The position numbers were made by a program, and so were the translations under genes. The notes beneath the pieces are model-generated. The model did no database searches. It worked only from the letters and a program-made list of their open reading frames with translations, and was not told the DNA's origin. 64,000 nucleotides of DNA. Origin: Streptomyces sp. NBRC 110611 (GTDB taxonomy: Bacteria; Actinomycetota; Actinomycetes; Streptomycetales; Streptomycetaceae). Shown one piece after another: positions 5,268 to 13,182 of this stretch. Where the stretch lies: contig NZ_BBUY01000023.1 of assembly GCF_001590865.1 (NCBI RefSeq), forward strand, positions 1-64,000. Reading direction: 5' to 3'. Within the stretch, counting starts at the first letter, position 1, and each line of letters starts with the position of its first letter.

Positions 5268-7799
5268 TCACTCTCCGGCTTCCGCCGCGGCCGCCTGGGC
5301 GAGCCGTTCCTCCGGCCCCAGGCCGATCTCGCTCCACACCTGCTTGCCGCCGCTCAGCGGTACCGACCCCCAGGCCGCCGACACCGCCTCGACCAGCAGC
5401 AGCCCACGGCCGCCGGTCGCCTCCCAGTCCACGCTCACCGGCTTGACCGGGGCCCGCGGCGAGCCGTCGTTCACCGCGATCCGCAGCCGTCCCGCGGCCA
5501 GCGTCAGATCCAGCTGCACCTCGCCCTGAGTGTGCGCGATGGCGTTGGTGACCAGCTCGGACACCACCAGCAGCGCGACGTCCATCTCCTCGGTGATCTG
5601 CCACTTGCGCAGCGTGCGTGAGGTGAAGCGGCGGGCGTGCATCACGGCGTCCGGGAGCCGCCAGACCGCCCAGCGGGCCCGGGCCGGCCGTACCCGCATC
5701 CCGTCGTACCGCAGGACCAGCACCGCCACATCGTCGTGGCGCCGCTCGGCGCCGCCCAGCAGGTCGTCGGCGAGCCGCCCGGCGTCGGCCGGATCGGCCG
5801 CGGCGAGCGCCGCGCGGACCTGGCGGATACCGTCCTCCAGCGGGAGCCGGGACGATTCGGCCAGACCGTCGGTGAGCAGCACGAGTACGGTGCCGGGCGC
5901 CAGGCCGACCTCGGTGAGCGGGAACTCGCCCTCGGCGGACACCCCCAGCGGGGGCCCGCCCTCGACCGGGACCTCCTCGGTGCTGCCGTCGGGGTGGCGC
6001 AGCAGCGGCGGCAGATGCCCGGCCCGGACGAACCAGGCGATGCCCTCCTCCATGTCCAGGTCCACATAGCAGCAGGTGGCGAAGAGATCGGTCTCCATCC
6101 CCAGCAGCAGCCGGTTGGCGTGCGCGATCACCACGTCGGGCGGATGGCCCTCCACCGCGTACGCCCTGATGGCGGTCCGCATCTGCCCCATGATCGTCGC
6201 GGCCCCGGCGCTGTGCCCCTCCACATCGCCGATCACCAGCGCCACATGCCCGTCCGACAGCGGGATCACGTCGTACCAGTCGCCGCCCACCTCCAGCCCC
6301 ATCGTGGCGGGCAGATAGCGGACCACGGCCACCCCGCCGGCCAGCTCGGGCAGCGTGCGGGGCAGCAGGCTGCGCTGCAGCATCGTGGCGAGCTCATGCC
6401 CGGCGTCCAGTGCGTGCGCCCGTACCAGGGCCTGCCCGGCCAGGCCGGCGGTCGCGGTCAGCAGCGACCGCTCCTCCGGCCCGAAGCGGTGCGGGTCGTC
6501 CCAGCCGACCAGGCACACCCCGACGTTCTGTCCGTTCGCCGGCAGCGGCAGTACGGCGAGCCCGCCCGGCCCGACGCCCGCCAGCCCCGGCTCCAGTTCG
6601 GATCCCGGCGGCCACACGGCCACATGGCCGGCCCGGAGCACTCCTTCCACCGTGGGCAGTGAGTGGGCCGATACCTCCGGCCACTCCGAGCGCCACGCGG
6701 ACTGCCAGGACGCGGGCCAGGACTCCGGCTCCGGCGGGTCGAGGAGGGTGACCACCAGCCGGTCGGCTGCCCGCTCGGCGACCGCCATCCGGCTCGCGGC
6801 CAGCGGCGCCCGCAGGGCCGTCACCACCGCCCGGCTCACCTCCCGGATGGTGGTCGTCCCGGCCAGCGCGGCGGACAGCCGCTGGACGACGGAGACCTCG
6901 TCCGCGCTGGGCCGCAGGTACGAGGCGTCGGCCACCACCCCGAGCATCCGCTCCGGCGTCCCCTCGGCGTCGATCAGCACCCGGCAGCGCAGACTCAGCC
7001 AGCGCAGCTCGCCGTTGGCCCGCCGGATCCGGAACGACAGCTGCCGGCCGACGGCGGACGCTCCGCCCGGCTCGACGGTCTGCATCAGTGCCGGGACATC
7101 GTCGGGGGCGGTGTGCTCCAGCAGCGTCTCCACCCGTCCGTCGAACTCCTGCGGGCCGATCCCGAAGAGCTCCAGCACCCGGGCGTCCGCATCGATCCGT
7201 CCGGTGTGCAGAACGAGCGTGAAGGCGCCGCCCCGGAGGGCGTCCAGGCCCGGCCCCAGCAGCTGCCGCCGTCCGGTCCGCGCCATGACCCGGGCCGCGA
7301 CGGCCTCCAGTCCGGCGGCCACCTGGTCGGCGTGGAGTTCCAGCAGGTGCCGCCGGTCGTCGTCGAAGGCGTCCGCCGCCTGGTCCAGCACGACCAGGCA
7401 CCCCAGCCGCTTGGCGTCCCCGCCCAGCGGCAGTGCGCCGAGGGCGGCCGCGGCCGGCGCCGCCCCGGCACGGCCGTCACCCGGGGGAGCGGTGAGCGTG
7501 CCGCCCGCGGCCTGCTCGGCCGGCCCCGGCCACTGCGGCAGTCCGGTACGGAACGCCGCCGCCACGGGGGAGTCCCCCGACAGGTCGTACCGCGAGGGCA
7601 GTCCGCAAGGGGCACCGGAGCCACCGACCATCTCGGCCAGCTGAAGTTCGCCGTCCCCTTCGGCCGGCACATAGACGGCGGTCAGCTCGGCCCCCGAAGA
7701 GCCTAGGACCCGCGCGGTCACTGCCTGCTCCGCCTCCGTACGCGGGAAGCCGTCGTCATAAGCCACGGTCGTATCCGCCCTCGGGGCCAGGGCGTCCAT
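5268..7799 (-). CDS. SpoIIE/RsbU-type phosphatase with GAF, PAS, GAF and RsbW-like ATPase domains
   Basis: In the 843-residue product I see, in order, a GAF-like region (to about 180), a PAS domain (about 190-305, ending RWLSLRCRVLIDAEGTPERM), a second GAF (about 310-470), a PP2C/SpoIIE phosphatase domain (about 480-690, LQRSLLPRTLP, GGDWYD and IGDVEGHSAGAA) and a C-terminal HATPase_c domain (about 715-835, LVVSELVTNAIAHT, GGRGLLLV). This is the common Streptomyces fusion of an anti-anti-sigma phosphatase and a serine kinase that tunes sigma-factor partner switching. No transmembrane segment is visible. It forms an operon with the binding protein downstream and has a tandem 20-bp repeat just upstream. 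Confidence 0.95.
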   Translation of the reverse strand: MDALAPRADTTVAYDDGFPRTEAEQAVTARVLGSSGAELTAVYVPAEGDGELQLAEMVGGSGAPCGLPSRYDLSGDSPVAAAFRTGLPQWPGPAEQAAGGTLTAPPGDGRAGAAPAAAALGALPLGGDAKRLGCLVVLDQAADAFDDDRRHLLELHADQVAAGLEAVAARVMARTGRRQLLGPGLDALRGGAFTLVLHTGRIDADARVLELFGIGPQEFDGRVETLLEHTAPDDVPALMQTVEPGGASAVGRQLSFRIRRANGELRWLSLRCRVLIDAEGTPERMLGVVADASYLRPSADEVSVVQRLSAALAGTTTIREVSRAVVTALRAPLAASRMAVAERAADRLVVTLLDPPEPESWPASWQSAWRSEWPEVSAHSLPTVEGVLRAGHVAVWPPGSELEPGLAGVGPGGLAVLPLPANGQNVGVCLVGWDDPHRFGPEERSLLTATAGLAGQALVRAHALDAGHELATMLQRSLLPRTLPELAGGVAVVRYLPATMGLEVGGDWYDVIPLSDGHVALVIGDVEGHSAGAATIMGQMRTAIRAYAVEGHPPDVVIAHANRLLLGMETDLFATCCYVDLDMEEGIAWFVRAGHLPPLLRHPDGSTEEVPVEGGPPLGVSAEGEFPLTEVGLAPGTVLVLLTDGLAESSRLPLEDGIRQVRAALAAADPADAGRLADDLLGGAERRHDDVAVLVLRYDGMRVRPARARWAVWRLPDAVMHARRFTSRTLRKWQITEEMDVALLVVSELVTNAIAHTQGEVQLDLTLAAGRLRIAVNDGSPRAPVKPVSVDWEATGGRGLLLVEAVSAAWGSVPLSGGKQVWSEIGLGPEERLAQAAAAEAGE

Positions 7800-7810
7800 C
7801 CCGCCACCGT

Positions 7811-7850
7811 CTCACCGGATATGTCGTGCACTCACCGGATATGTCGTGCA
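7811..7850. repeat. Perfect tandem 20-bp repeat upstream of the phosphatase gene
   Basis: CTCACCGGATATGTCGTGCA occurs twice head-to-tail with no mismatch, 11-50 bp upstream of the phosphatase start on the minus strand. A GATAAT hexamer lies just upstream in the direction of transcription. The position fits a pair of operator sites or a 5' leader element. Recent slippage duplication is the alternative. Confidence 0.7.
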
Positions 7851-7947
7851 TTATCGCCTTCACTCCATGGTGCGACATTCAAGCAGTGGGCAGCCAGTCG
7901 GCGCGGCGACAGGCCCTGGGCGAGCCACGGAGGGTGACCAGGGATCC

Positions 7948-9000
7948 TCAGCCGGGGATCAGCACCGCGGCCCCGTGGACCCGGTCGGCCGCCAGGTCGG
8001 CGAGCGCCTCGGGGGCGCGGCTCAGCGGGTACGGGCTGACCGTGACGCGGATGCCGATCCGGGCCGCGGTCCGCAGGAACTCGAGGCCGTCCGCCCGGGT
8101 GTTGGCGGTGACGCTGCGCAGGTTCCGCTCGTAGAACAGATGGTCCTGGTAGTTCAGCGGCGGAACATCGGTGAGATGGATCCCGGCGACGGCCAGGGTC
8201 CCCGACCGGTCCAGCGCCGCCATGGCCACCGGCACCAGATCGCCCACCGGGGCGAACAGGATCGCCGAGTCCAGCGGCTCGGGCGGGCGGGCGTAGGCCT
8301 CGCCGGCCGAGGACGCGCCCAGGCCGAGAGCGAGTTCGCGGGCCTGGGCCGACCGGGTCAGCACATGCACCCTGGCCCCCTCGGCCAGTGCGACCTGCGC
8401 GGCCAGATGCGCCGAGGCGCCGAAGCCGTAGATGCCGAGCCGGCCGCCCGGGGGCAGCGCGCTGCGGCGCAGCGCCCGGTAGCCGATGATCCCGGCGCAC
8501 AGCAGCGGCGCCAGGTGGGCGGCGTCGTGGTCGTCCGGGAGCGGATAGGCGTAGTCGGCGGGGAGGACGGCGGCCTCGGCGAAACCACCGTCGGCGTCCC
8601 AGCCGGTGTACCGGGACGCCGGGCAGAGGTTCTCCCGCCCGGCCCGGCAGTACCGGCAGTCACCGCAGGTACCGCGCAGCCAGGCCCCGCCGGCCCGGTC
8701 GCCGACGCGGAAGCCGGTGACCGCCTCGCCGGTGGCGGTCACCCGGCCGACGATCTCGTGTCCCGGCACGGTGGACGGCCGGTGTGGGGCCAGATCCCCC
8801 TCGGCCAGATGCAGATCCGTACGGCACACCCCGCAGGCCTCGACGCGCACCAGAATCTCGCCGGGCCCCGGTACGGGGGCGGGGCGCCGCACCTGCATCA
8901 GCGGCCCGGAGGTGATCGGCCCGGGCCGGGCGACGGCCCAGCCGCCCACCGTGCCCGGGGCGGCGGTCGGTGCGGCGGGCTCAGCCTTGTGACCAGCCAT
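7948..9000 (-). CDS. Zinc-dependent alcohol dehydrogenase, AdhA-like
   Basis: The 350-residue medium-chain dehydrogenase starts at ATG 8998-9000 (MAGHKAEP). Catalytic zinc ligands are visible in CGVCRTDLH and GHEIVG, and the four structural-zinc cysteines in CGDCRYCRAGRENLC. The nucleotide-binding region is unusual: IYGFGASAHLAAQVALAEG has GFGAS instead of GxGxxG. This variant is typical of the subgroup with CRTDLHLAEGDL, which oxidises short primary alcohols or reduces aldehydes. It appears monocistronic, and the long minus-strand frame upstream of this start has no coding character. Confidence 0.9.
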   Translation of the reverse strand: MAGHKAEPAAPTAAPGTVGGWAVARPGPITSGPLMQVRRPAPVPGPGEILVRVEACGVCRTDLHLAEGDLAPHRPSTVPGHEIVGRVTATGEAVTGFRVGDRAGGAWLRGTCGDCRYCRAGRENLCPASRYTGWDADGGFAEAAVLPADYAYPLPDDHDAAHLAPLLCAGIIGYRALRRSALPPGGRLGIYGFGASAHLAAQVALAEGARVHVLTRSAQARELALGLGASSAGEAYARPPEPLDSAILFAPVGDLVPVAMAALDRSGTLAVAGIHLTDVPPLNYQDHLFYERNLRSVTANTRADGLEFLRTAARIGIRVTVSPYPLSRAPEALADLAADRVHGAAVLIPG

Positions 9001-9136
9001 GGGTTCAGGATCGCGCTGGTTCGGGGGCGCGACAAATACCGACACAGGCCCTGATATCCGGGCTGCCACCCGGCCGCCACCCGGCCGCCACCCGGCCGGC
9101 AGTCGGCCGGGATTGCTTCCGGGATTACTTACGGGA

Positions 9137-9442
9137 CTACTTCCGGCCGCGGCGGGCGCGCGCGGTCGGCTTCCGGAGGAGGCGTGCCAGCAGACCGCGG
9201 CGGGCGGACGGGGGAGAGGGAAGTGAGGGGGGAGAGGGGTGAGAGGGGGCGGGCGCGGCGGGTTCGTCCGCCGGGCGCTCGGCCGAGGGCGAGGTCGAGG
9301 GCGAGGGCTCCGGGTCGGCTGGCGGTCGTGCGGCGGAGCCGTCCGGGTGCTCGGTGGCCTGCCGGGGCCCGGGCGTGCGGCGGGTACGGGCGGCCTCGGC
9401 GCGTACCAGGGCGCCGAGCGCGGCGAAGACGTCGATGGGCAT
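9137..9442 (-). CDS. Small Pro/Ser-rich protein of unknown function
   Basis: The 101-residue product starts MPIDVFAALGALVRAEAARTRR, continues with a low-complexity Pro/Ser/Ala segment and ends in a strongly basic helix (RRGLLARLLRKPTARARRGRK). AGGAG lies 7 nt before the ATG, a good Shine-Dalgarno site. It is encoded 108 bp downstream of the small membrane protein at 9551 on the same strand. Composition suggests a disordered protein with a nucleic-acid- or membrane-binding tail. No family is recognised. Confidence 0.6.
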   Translation of the reverse strand: MPIDVFAALGALVRAEAARTRRTPGPRQATEHPDGSAARPPADPEPSPSTSPSAERPADEPAAPAPSHPSPPSLPSPPSARRGLLARLLRKPTARARRGRK

Positions 9443-9550
9443 GCCGAATCTCCTGTGGGGCGAAGGTTCTGAGGGGCCGAGGGGCCGGGGGGCGGCACGG
9501 CACGCCGCCCCTCGGCCCTGGCGGGGGAGGGGCGTGCGGCCGGGGGCCGA

Positions 9551-9991
9551 TCAGCAGCGAAGAACCGTGGCGCGCCGGGGAGATGGGGCGAGTGTGGCCG
9601 GGACGACGGCCCAGGAAGCGGAGTCCGGCGGTGCGGCGAGGGCCTGCACCGCGGCGGTTTCGTCGATCGCCTTGCCGCCGGACCCGGTCGGGACATGGTG
9701 ACGCAGATGGCAGGCCGAGGCCTGGTGCTTGCGGCGGACGCCGCGGCCCGGGTGTTTGTCACCGCCCTCGGACGGTCTCACCACCGGCGCCGCGGAGTCG
9801 CAGGCCCGGTCGGACGGGCCGGAGGCGGCGGGGGCGGCGGTGTGGGTGAGGCAGCGGCCGGCCTCCGGGAGCGGAGCGTCGGAGGAGCCGGTGAGGAACG
9901 CCGCGTGCAGCAGCGTCAGCAGTGTGAGGAGGAGAAGGAGACGCCGACCGCCGGTCGCCGCGGAGCGGCCGATGGTGGCGGTGTCGCGCAT
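9551..9991 (-). CDS. Small membrane-anchored or secreted protein
   Basis: The 146-residue product starting at ATG 9989-9991 has a basic N-terminus, one hydrophobic stretch (LLLLLTLLTLLHAAFL) acting as signal or anchor, then a hydrophilic His/Arg/Pro-rich region with a few cysteines, ending in RRATVLRC. GGGAG precedes the start. A hairpin covers its leader. Function is unknown; the same-strand neighbour at 9137 may be co-transcribed. Confidence 0.6.
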   Translation of the reverse strand: MRDTATIGRSAATGGRRLLLLLTLLTLLHAAFLTGSSDAPLPEAGRCLTHTAAPAASGPSDRACDSAAPVVRPSEGGDKHPGRGVRRKHQASACHLRHHVPTGSGGKAIDETAAVQALAAPPDSASWAVVPATLAPSPRRATVLRC

Positions 9992-10007
9992 GCGGGTCTC
10001 CCAACGC

Positions 10008-10034
10008 TCTTCCAGGAAAAAATCCCCTGGAAGA
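10008..10034 (-). promoter_or_regulatory. Leader hairpin upstream of the small membrane protein
   Basis: A perfect 9-bp inverted repeat (TCTTCCAGG with CCTGGAAGA) encloses a 9-nt loop carrying a T-run on the minus strand. It is 17-43 nt upstream of the start codon, suitable for an operator or an mRNA leader structure. Confidence 0.5.
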
Positions 10035-10139
10035 CATCGGGGCACTCCGGAGACACCGGAAACAGGGCGTAATTCCACCCGATCCGACTATGGGGCGCAC
10101 ATCTGCCTCATATATGGATAACCGGACATGTCTCCCGCC

Positions 10140-10230
10140 ATGCACGGCCACTATGCACGGCCACGATGCATGGCCACCATGCGCGGCAACCTTGCGTGGC
10201 CGCCATGCATGGCCACCATGCGTGGCCGCC
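10140..10230. repeat. 13-bp minisatellite, seven copies
   Basis: Seven head-to-tail copies of a 13-bp unit near ATGCACGGCCACT, with units diverging at a few positions (ATGCATGGCCACC, TTGCGTGGCCGCC). It is intergenic, directly after the stop of the minus-strand gene at 10238. Copy number could differ between strains. Confidence 0.85.
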
Positions 10231-10237
10231 GAGCACG

Positions 10238-11188
10238 TCAGCTCGCCGACACGGCGCGCTCGTAGCAGTGCGAGAAGTGCTCCAGCGACGTGCCTTCCGC
10301 GTTCCACGGCCAGGGCGTCGCCACACCACCGGTGGCGCGCAGCACGGTCGCGGCCTCCGCGATCCGCGCGGACTTGATCAACGCATAGGCCAGGACGTTC
10401 AGATCGGCCAGCGCCGCCGCGTGGTGCAGGAACCCCGGCCGCGGCCAGTAGTGCGCCGCCTGGTCGAGTGCTCTGATGGCGTCCGGGCGCCGCCATATCT
10501 CCCCCGCGCCGAGGGCCGTCACACCCCCGGGGGCCACCGCCCGCTGATGGGTACGCACCAGTGCGGTCACCTCCAGAGCGGCGGCGGGGGCATCGGCCGG
10601 CATACCGGAGCGGACCCCGTCGAGCAGGTCCAGCACCAGGGAACTGGAGCCGCACTCGTCGGGCGAGAGATACCCCAGGGCCTGGAGGTGGGCCTCCCGG
10701 TTCCAGGGGTCGCGGGCCTTGATCTCCCGCCACACCGCCGACAACTCGCTCGACGGGCGCCGCTCCAGCCGGAGCAGGGCCAGCTTCAGGGTCCACGGCG
10801 TGGGGTCCGCCGGGAGCAGCTCGGCCGCCAGCCGGCAGGTCTCGCGGGTGGCGTCCAGATCGACGCCGTTGTCCGGCTGCTGCGCTCGGAGCAGTTCCGA
10901 CCAGGCGTGGAGCAGCAGCGCGTGCTGGTTCCGCGGAGCGTGCTGCCGCCAGATCCCGGGCAGCGCCCGCCCCGCGGACCCGGCGAGCACCCGCAGCCGG
11001 TGCGCCTTGCGGTCCCAGTCCTCACCGGCGTCGTCGAGCACGTTCGCCATCAGGGCCATGACGGCTGTGTCGAGGGAACCGCGGGCCCAGCACGTCTCGA
11101 CGCGCCGCCGCACCCGCCCCAGGTCGAGGTCGTCGAGTTCGGGGACCAGCCGGGGACGGGTGCTCTTACGGCGTCGGAAGACGGACAT
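10238..11188 (-). CDS. Conserved-type protein of unknown function, helical-repeat-like
   Basis: The 316-residue cytosolic protein starts MSVFRRRKSTRP and is alpha-helical in character, with Leu/Ala/Trp-rich segments such as ALLLHAWSELLRAQQPDNG, AAELLPADPTPWTLKLALLRL and DPWNREAHLQALGYLSPDE. The spacing resembles TPR-like helical hairpins, but no clean TPR consensus repeats. No signal peptide or catalytic motif is visible. GAAGG lies upstream of the ATG. Role is unknown; a scaffold function is only a guess. Confidence 0.75.
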   Translation of the reverse strand: MSVFRRRKSTRPRLVPELDDLDLGRVRRRVETCWARGSLDTAVMALMANVLDDAGEDWDRKAHRLRVLAGSAGRALPGIWRQHAPRNQHALLLHAWSELLRAQQPDNGVDLDATRETCRLAAELLPADPTPWTLKLALLRLERRPSSELSAVWREIKARDPWNREAHLQALGYLSPDECGSSSLVLDLLDGVRSGMPADAPAAALEVTALVRTHQRAVAPGGVTALGAGEIWRRPDAIRALDQAAHYWPRPGFLHHAAALADLNVLAYALIKSARIAEAATVLRATGGVATPWPWNAEGTSLEHFSHCYERAVSAS

Positions 11189-11466
11189 GTGCTCGGGTGG
11201 CCTTCCCAGACGGAGGTGCGGGCGGACGGGACGGATGGGGTGGACGGACGGGGTGGACGGGGCGGGCGGACGGAACTCGGCTGCTGGGCCCCGTCGTCAT
11301 ACTCCCGCCTCCCGGCGGATGACGGGAGCGTGACGACAGGGCCCAGGGCGGCGGTGTGCCGGGCATGCCGCCGCCCGTACAGGACAGCGCCAAACGTCGG
11401 CGGGGCGTTACGGGCCCGTCGTCGGACGCCCCGGGGCCCGCCCCTCGGACGGACGGCGCTCCTTCG
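11189..11466. other. Intergenic region with G-rich simple repeats
   Basis: This is the left part of the gap between divergent genes at 11188 and 11701. It holds purine-rich GGACGGGGTG-type repeats near 11221-11275. Reading frames in it show low-complexity products without ribosome binding sites. I see no gene; it presumably contains the minus-strand promoter. Confidence 0.5.
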
Positions 11467-11520
11467 TCCGCTACCGGATCCTTGTCCGCTGTCGGATCCT
11501 CATCCGCTGCCGGATCCTCG
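11467..11520. repeat. 18-bp imperfect tandem repeat, three copies
   Basis: Three 18-bp units (TCCGCTxxCGGATCCTyr) run in tandem in the divergent intergenic region. The unit length is a multiple of three, so the minus strand reads as Ala-Asp-Glu-Asp-Pro repeats, but no convincing gene contains it. Confidence 0.7.
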
Positions 11521-11700
11521 TCGGCGCGCCGCTCCGCACCCTGCTGAACCCTGCCGGGCATCGGCGTGGTCAACTGACGGTCACCCGGGCCGCCGCGTCG
11601 GGCCGCCGGAACGCGCCCGTACTGGTGGTATGGCTCAGTTGGTATGGGTCAGTGAGAGAGCGGACCGCTCGACGCGGGACGCGGCACCCTGGAGGTGGCC

Positions 11701-13035
11701 TTGTCGAAGCGGGAGGGCTCGGACGCGGACCGCGACACCGGTCTCGCGGGCGCGGGCCGGGACACCGACCTCGCCGGCGTACTGGCCCGGCTGCGCGTGG
11801 TGGAGGAGGCGGCCGAACGGATCGGCACCACCCTGGACGAGCAGACGACCTGCGCCGAGCTGTGCCGCTTCCTGTGCAAGCACCTGTGTGACGCCGCCGC
11901 GGTCGACCTGCTGTCCGAGGACGTCACCGGGGCACCGGGCCCGGCCCGGCCGGTGCTCCACCGGGCGGCGTCGGCAGGTCTGGTGAAGGTGCTTCAGGCG
12001 CGCTTCCCCGACGACGCGACGGGGGTGCCCGATGGCGGAGCACCCGCGCTACGGGCGCTGGACGAGGCCCGCCCGATCACCACCACCGCGGTCCTCAAGG
12101 GCGGTATGTCGGCCCAGGCCCTGTCGGTGCCGCTGCTCGCGCACGGCCGCCGCTACGGCGCGCTGCTCGCCCTCCGCGCGGGCGGTACGTTCAGCGACCA
12201 GGAGACCGCCACCGCCCACCATCTGGCACGCCTGGCCGCCGGCCACCTCGCCCACGGCCGCCGGTACGCCTCGGTGCAGCGCACCGCGATGGACCTGCAG
12301 CGGGCCCTGCTCGCCGAACCGGGCCGGCCGCACCCCAACCTGGACCTCGCCACCCGCTACCTTCCCTCCGGCTCCAGCTCCCTGGTCGGCGGCGACTGGT
12401 TCGAAACCGTCCGGCTCCACTACGGGCGCACCCTCCTCGTCATGGGCGACGTCATGGGGCACGGACTCGACGCGGCGGTCGACATGAACGCCTACCGCTC
12501 CACCCTCCGCTACGTCGCCTCGACCGACCTGCCGCCGCACCGCGTCCTGCGCCAGCTGGACACCGCGGTGGCCGAGGACGAGTCCCGCCGTCCGGCCACC
12601 TGTCTGCTGGCCAGGGTCGACCCGGCGCGCGGCACCGTCGGGTTCGCCAGCGCCGGCCACCTCCCCCCGGCGATCTTCGGCCCGGACGGCACCGCCGACC
12701 TGGTGCCGGTGCCCGTCGGCCCGCCGCTGGGCACCGGCATCGGCGGCTACGAGATGATCACCCGCACCCTGACACCCGACGACACGCTGCTGATGTTCAC
12801 CGACGGCCTCGTCGAGCGCCGCGGGGAGGACATCGACGTCTCCCTGGCCCGGCTGGCCCGGATGCGGCTGCCCGTCGGGGCCGGCGTCGAGGAGGTGCTC
12901 GACGAGGTCCTGCTCGACCTCGACGGGATGTACGCCGAGGACGATGTCGCCGTGCTCGCGGCGCGGGTGCGCGCACACACGGGCCCGGAGCCGGGCGAGC
13001 CCGTCGTGGAGCCGGAGCACCCGTTGGCCATCTGA
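11701..13035 (+). CDS. GAF-SpoIIE (PP2C) phosphatase
   Basis: About 444 residues. An N-terminal helix and GAF domain (about 25-190, including TTCAELCRFLCKHLCDAAAVDLL and LSVPLLAHGRRYGALL) precede a PP2C/SpoIIE domain (about 200-425) with DLQRALLAEPG, GGDWFETVR, VMGDVMGHGLDAA and FTDGLVERR. It would dephosphorylate anti-anti-sigma factors in response to the GAF ligand. GGAGG is 5 nt before a TTG at 11701; the GTG at 11695 overlaps that site and is a poorer start. It has no kinase domain, unlike the phosphatase at 5268. Confidence 0.92.
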   Translation: MSKREGSDADRDTGLAGAGRDTDLAGVLARLRVVEEAAERIGTTLDEQTTCAELCRFLCKHLCDAAAVDLLSEDVTGAPGPARPVLHRAASAGLVKVLQARFPDDATGVPDGGAPALRALDEARPITTTAVLKGGMSAQALSVPLLAHGRRYGALLALRAGGTFSDQETATAHHLARLAAGHLAHGRRYASVQRTAMDLQRALLAEPGRPHPNLDLATRYLPSGSSSLVGGDWFETVRLHYGRTLLVMGDVMGHGLDAAVDMNAYRSTLRYVASTDLPPHRVLRQLDTAVAEDESRRPATCLLARVDPARGTVGFASAGHLPPAIFGPDGTADLVPVPVGPPLGTGIGGYEMITRTLTPDDTLLMFTDGLVERRGEDIDVSLARLARMRLPVGAGVEEVLDEVLLDLDGMYAEDDVAVLAARVRAHTGPEPGEPVVEPEHPLAI

Positions 13036-13182
13036 CGACGGGCCCACGCGGACCCATCGGACAGGCCCTAGGGGCCATGTACCCAGGTCAGCCCAGTAGT
13101 CGGTACGATCTCCAGCCGTTGCCCGGGCCCGGTTGCCCGGTTGCCCACGCCACCATTCCGACGTCTCACGGGGGGATTCACC

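Noticed and set aside
11166..11573. Minus-strand frame with acidic ADEDP repeats
   Set aside because: No ribosome binding site, overlaps the start of the gene at 11188, and composition comes from an 18-bp repeat.
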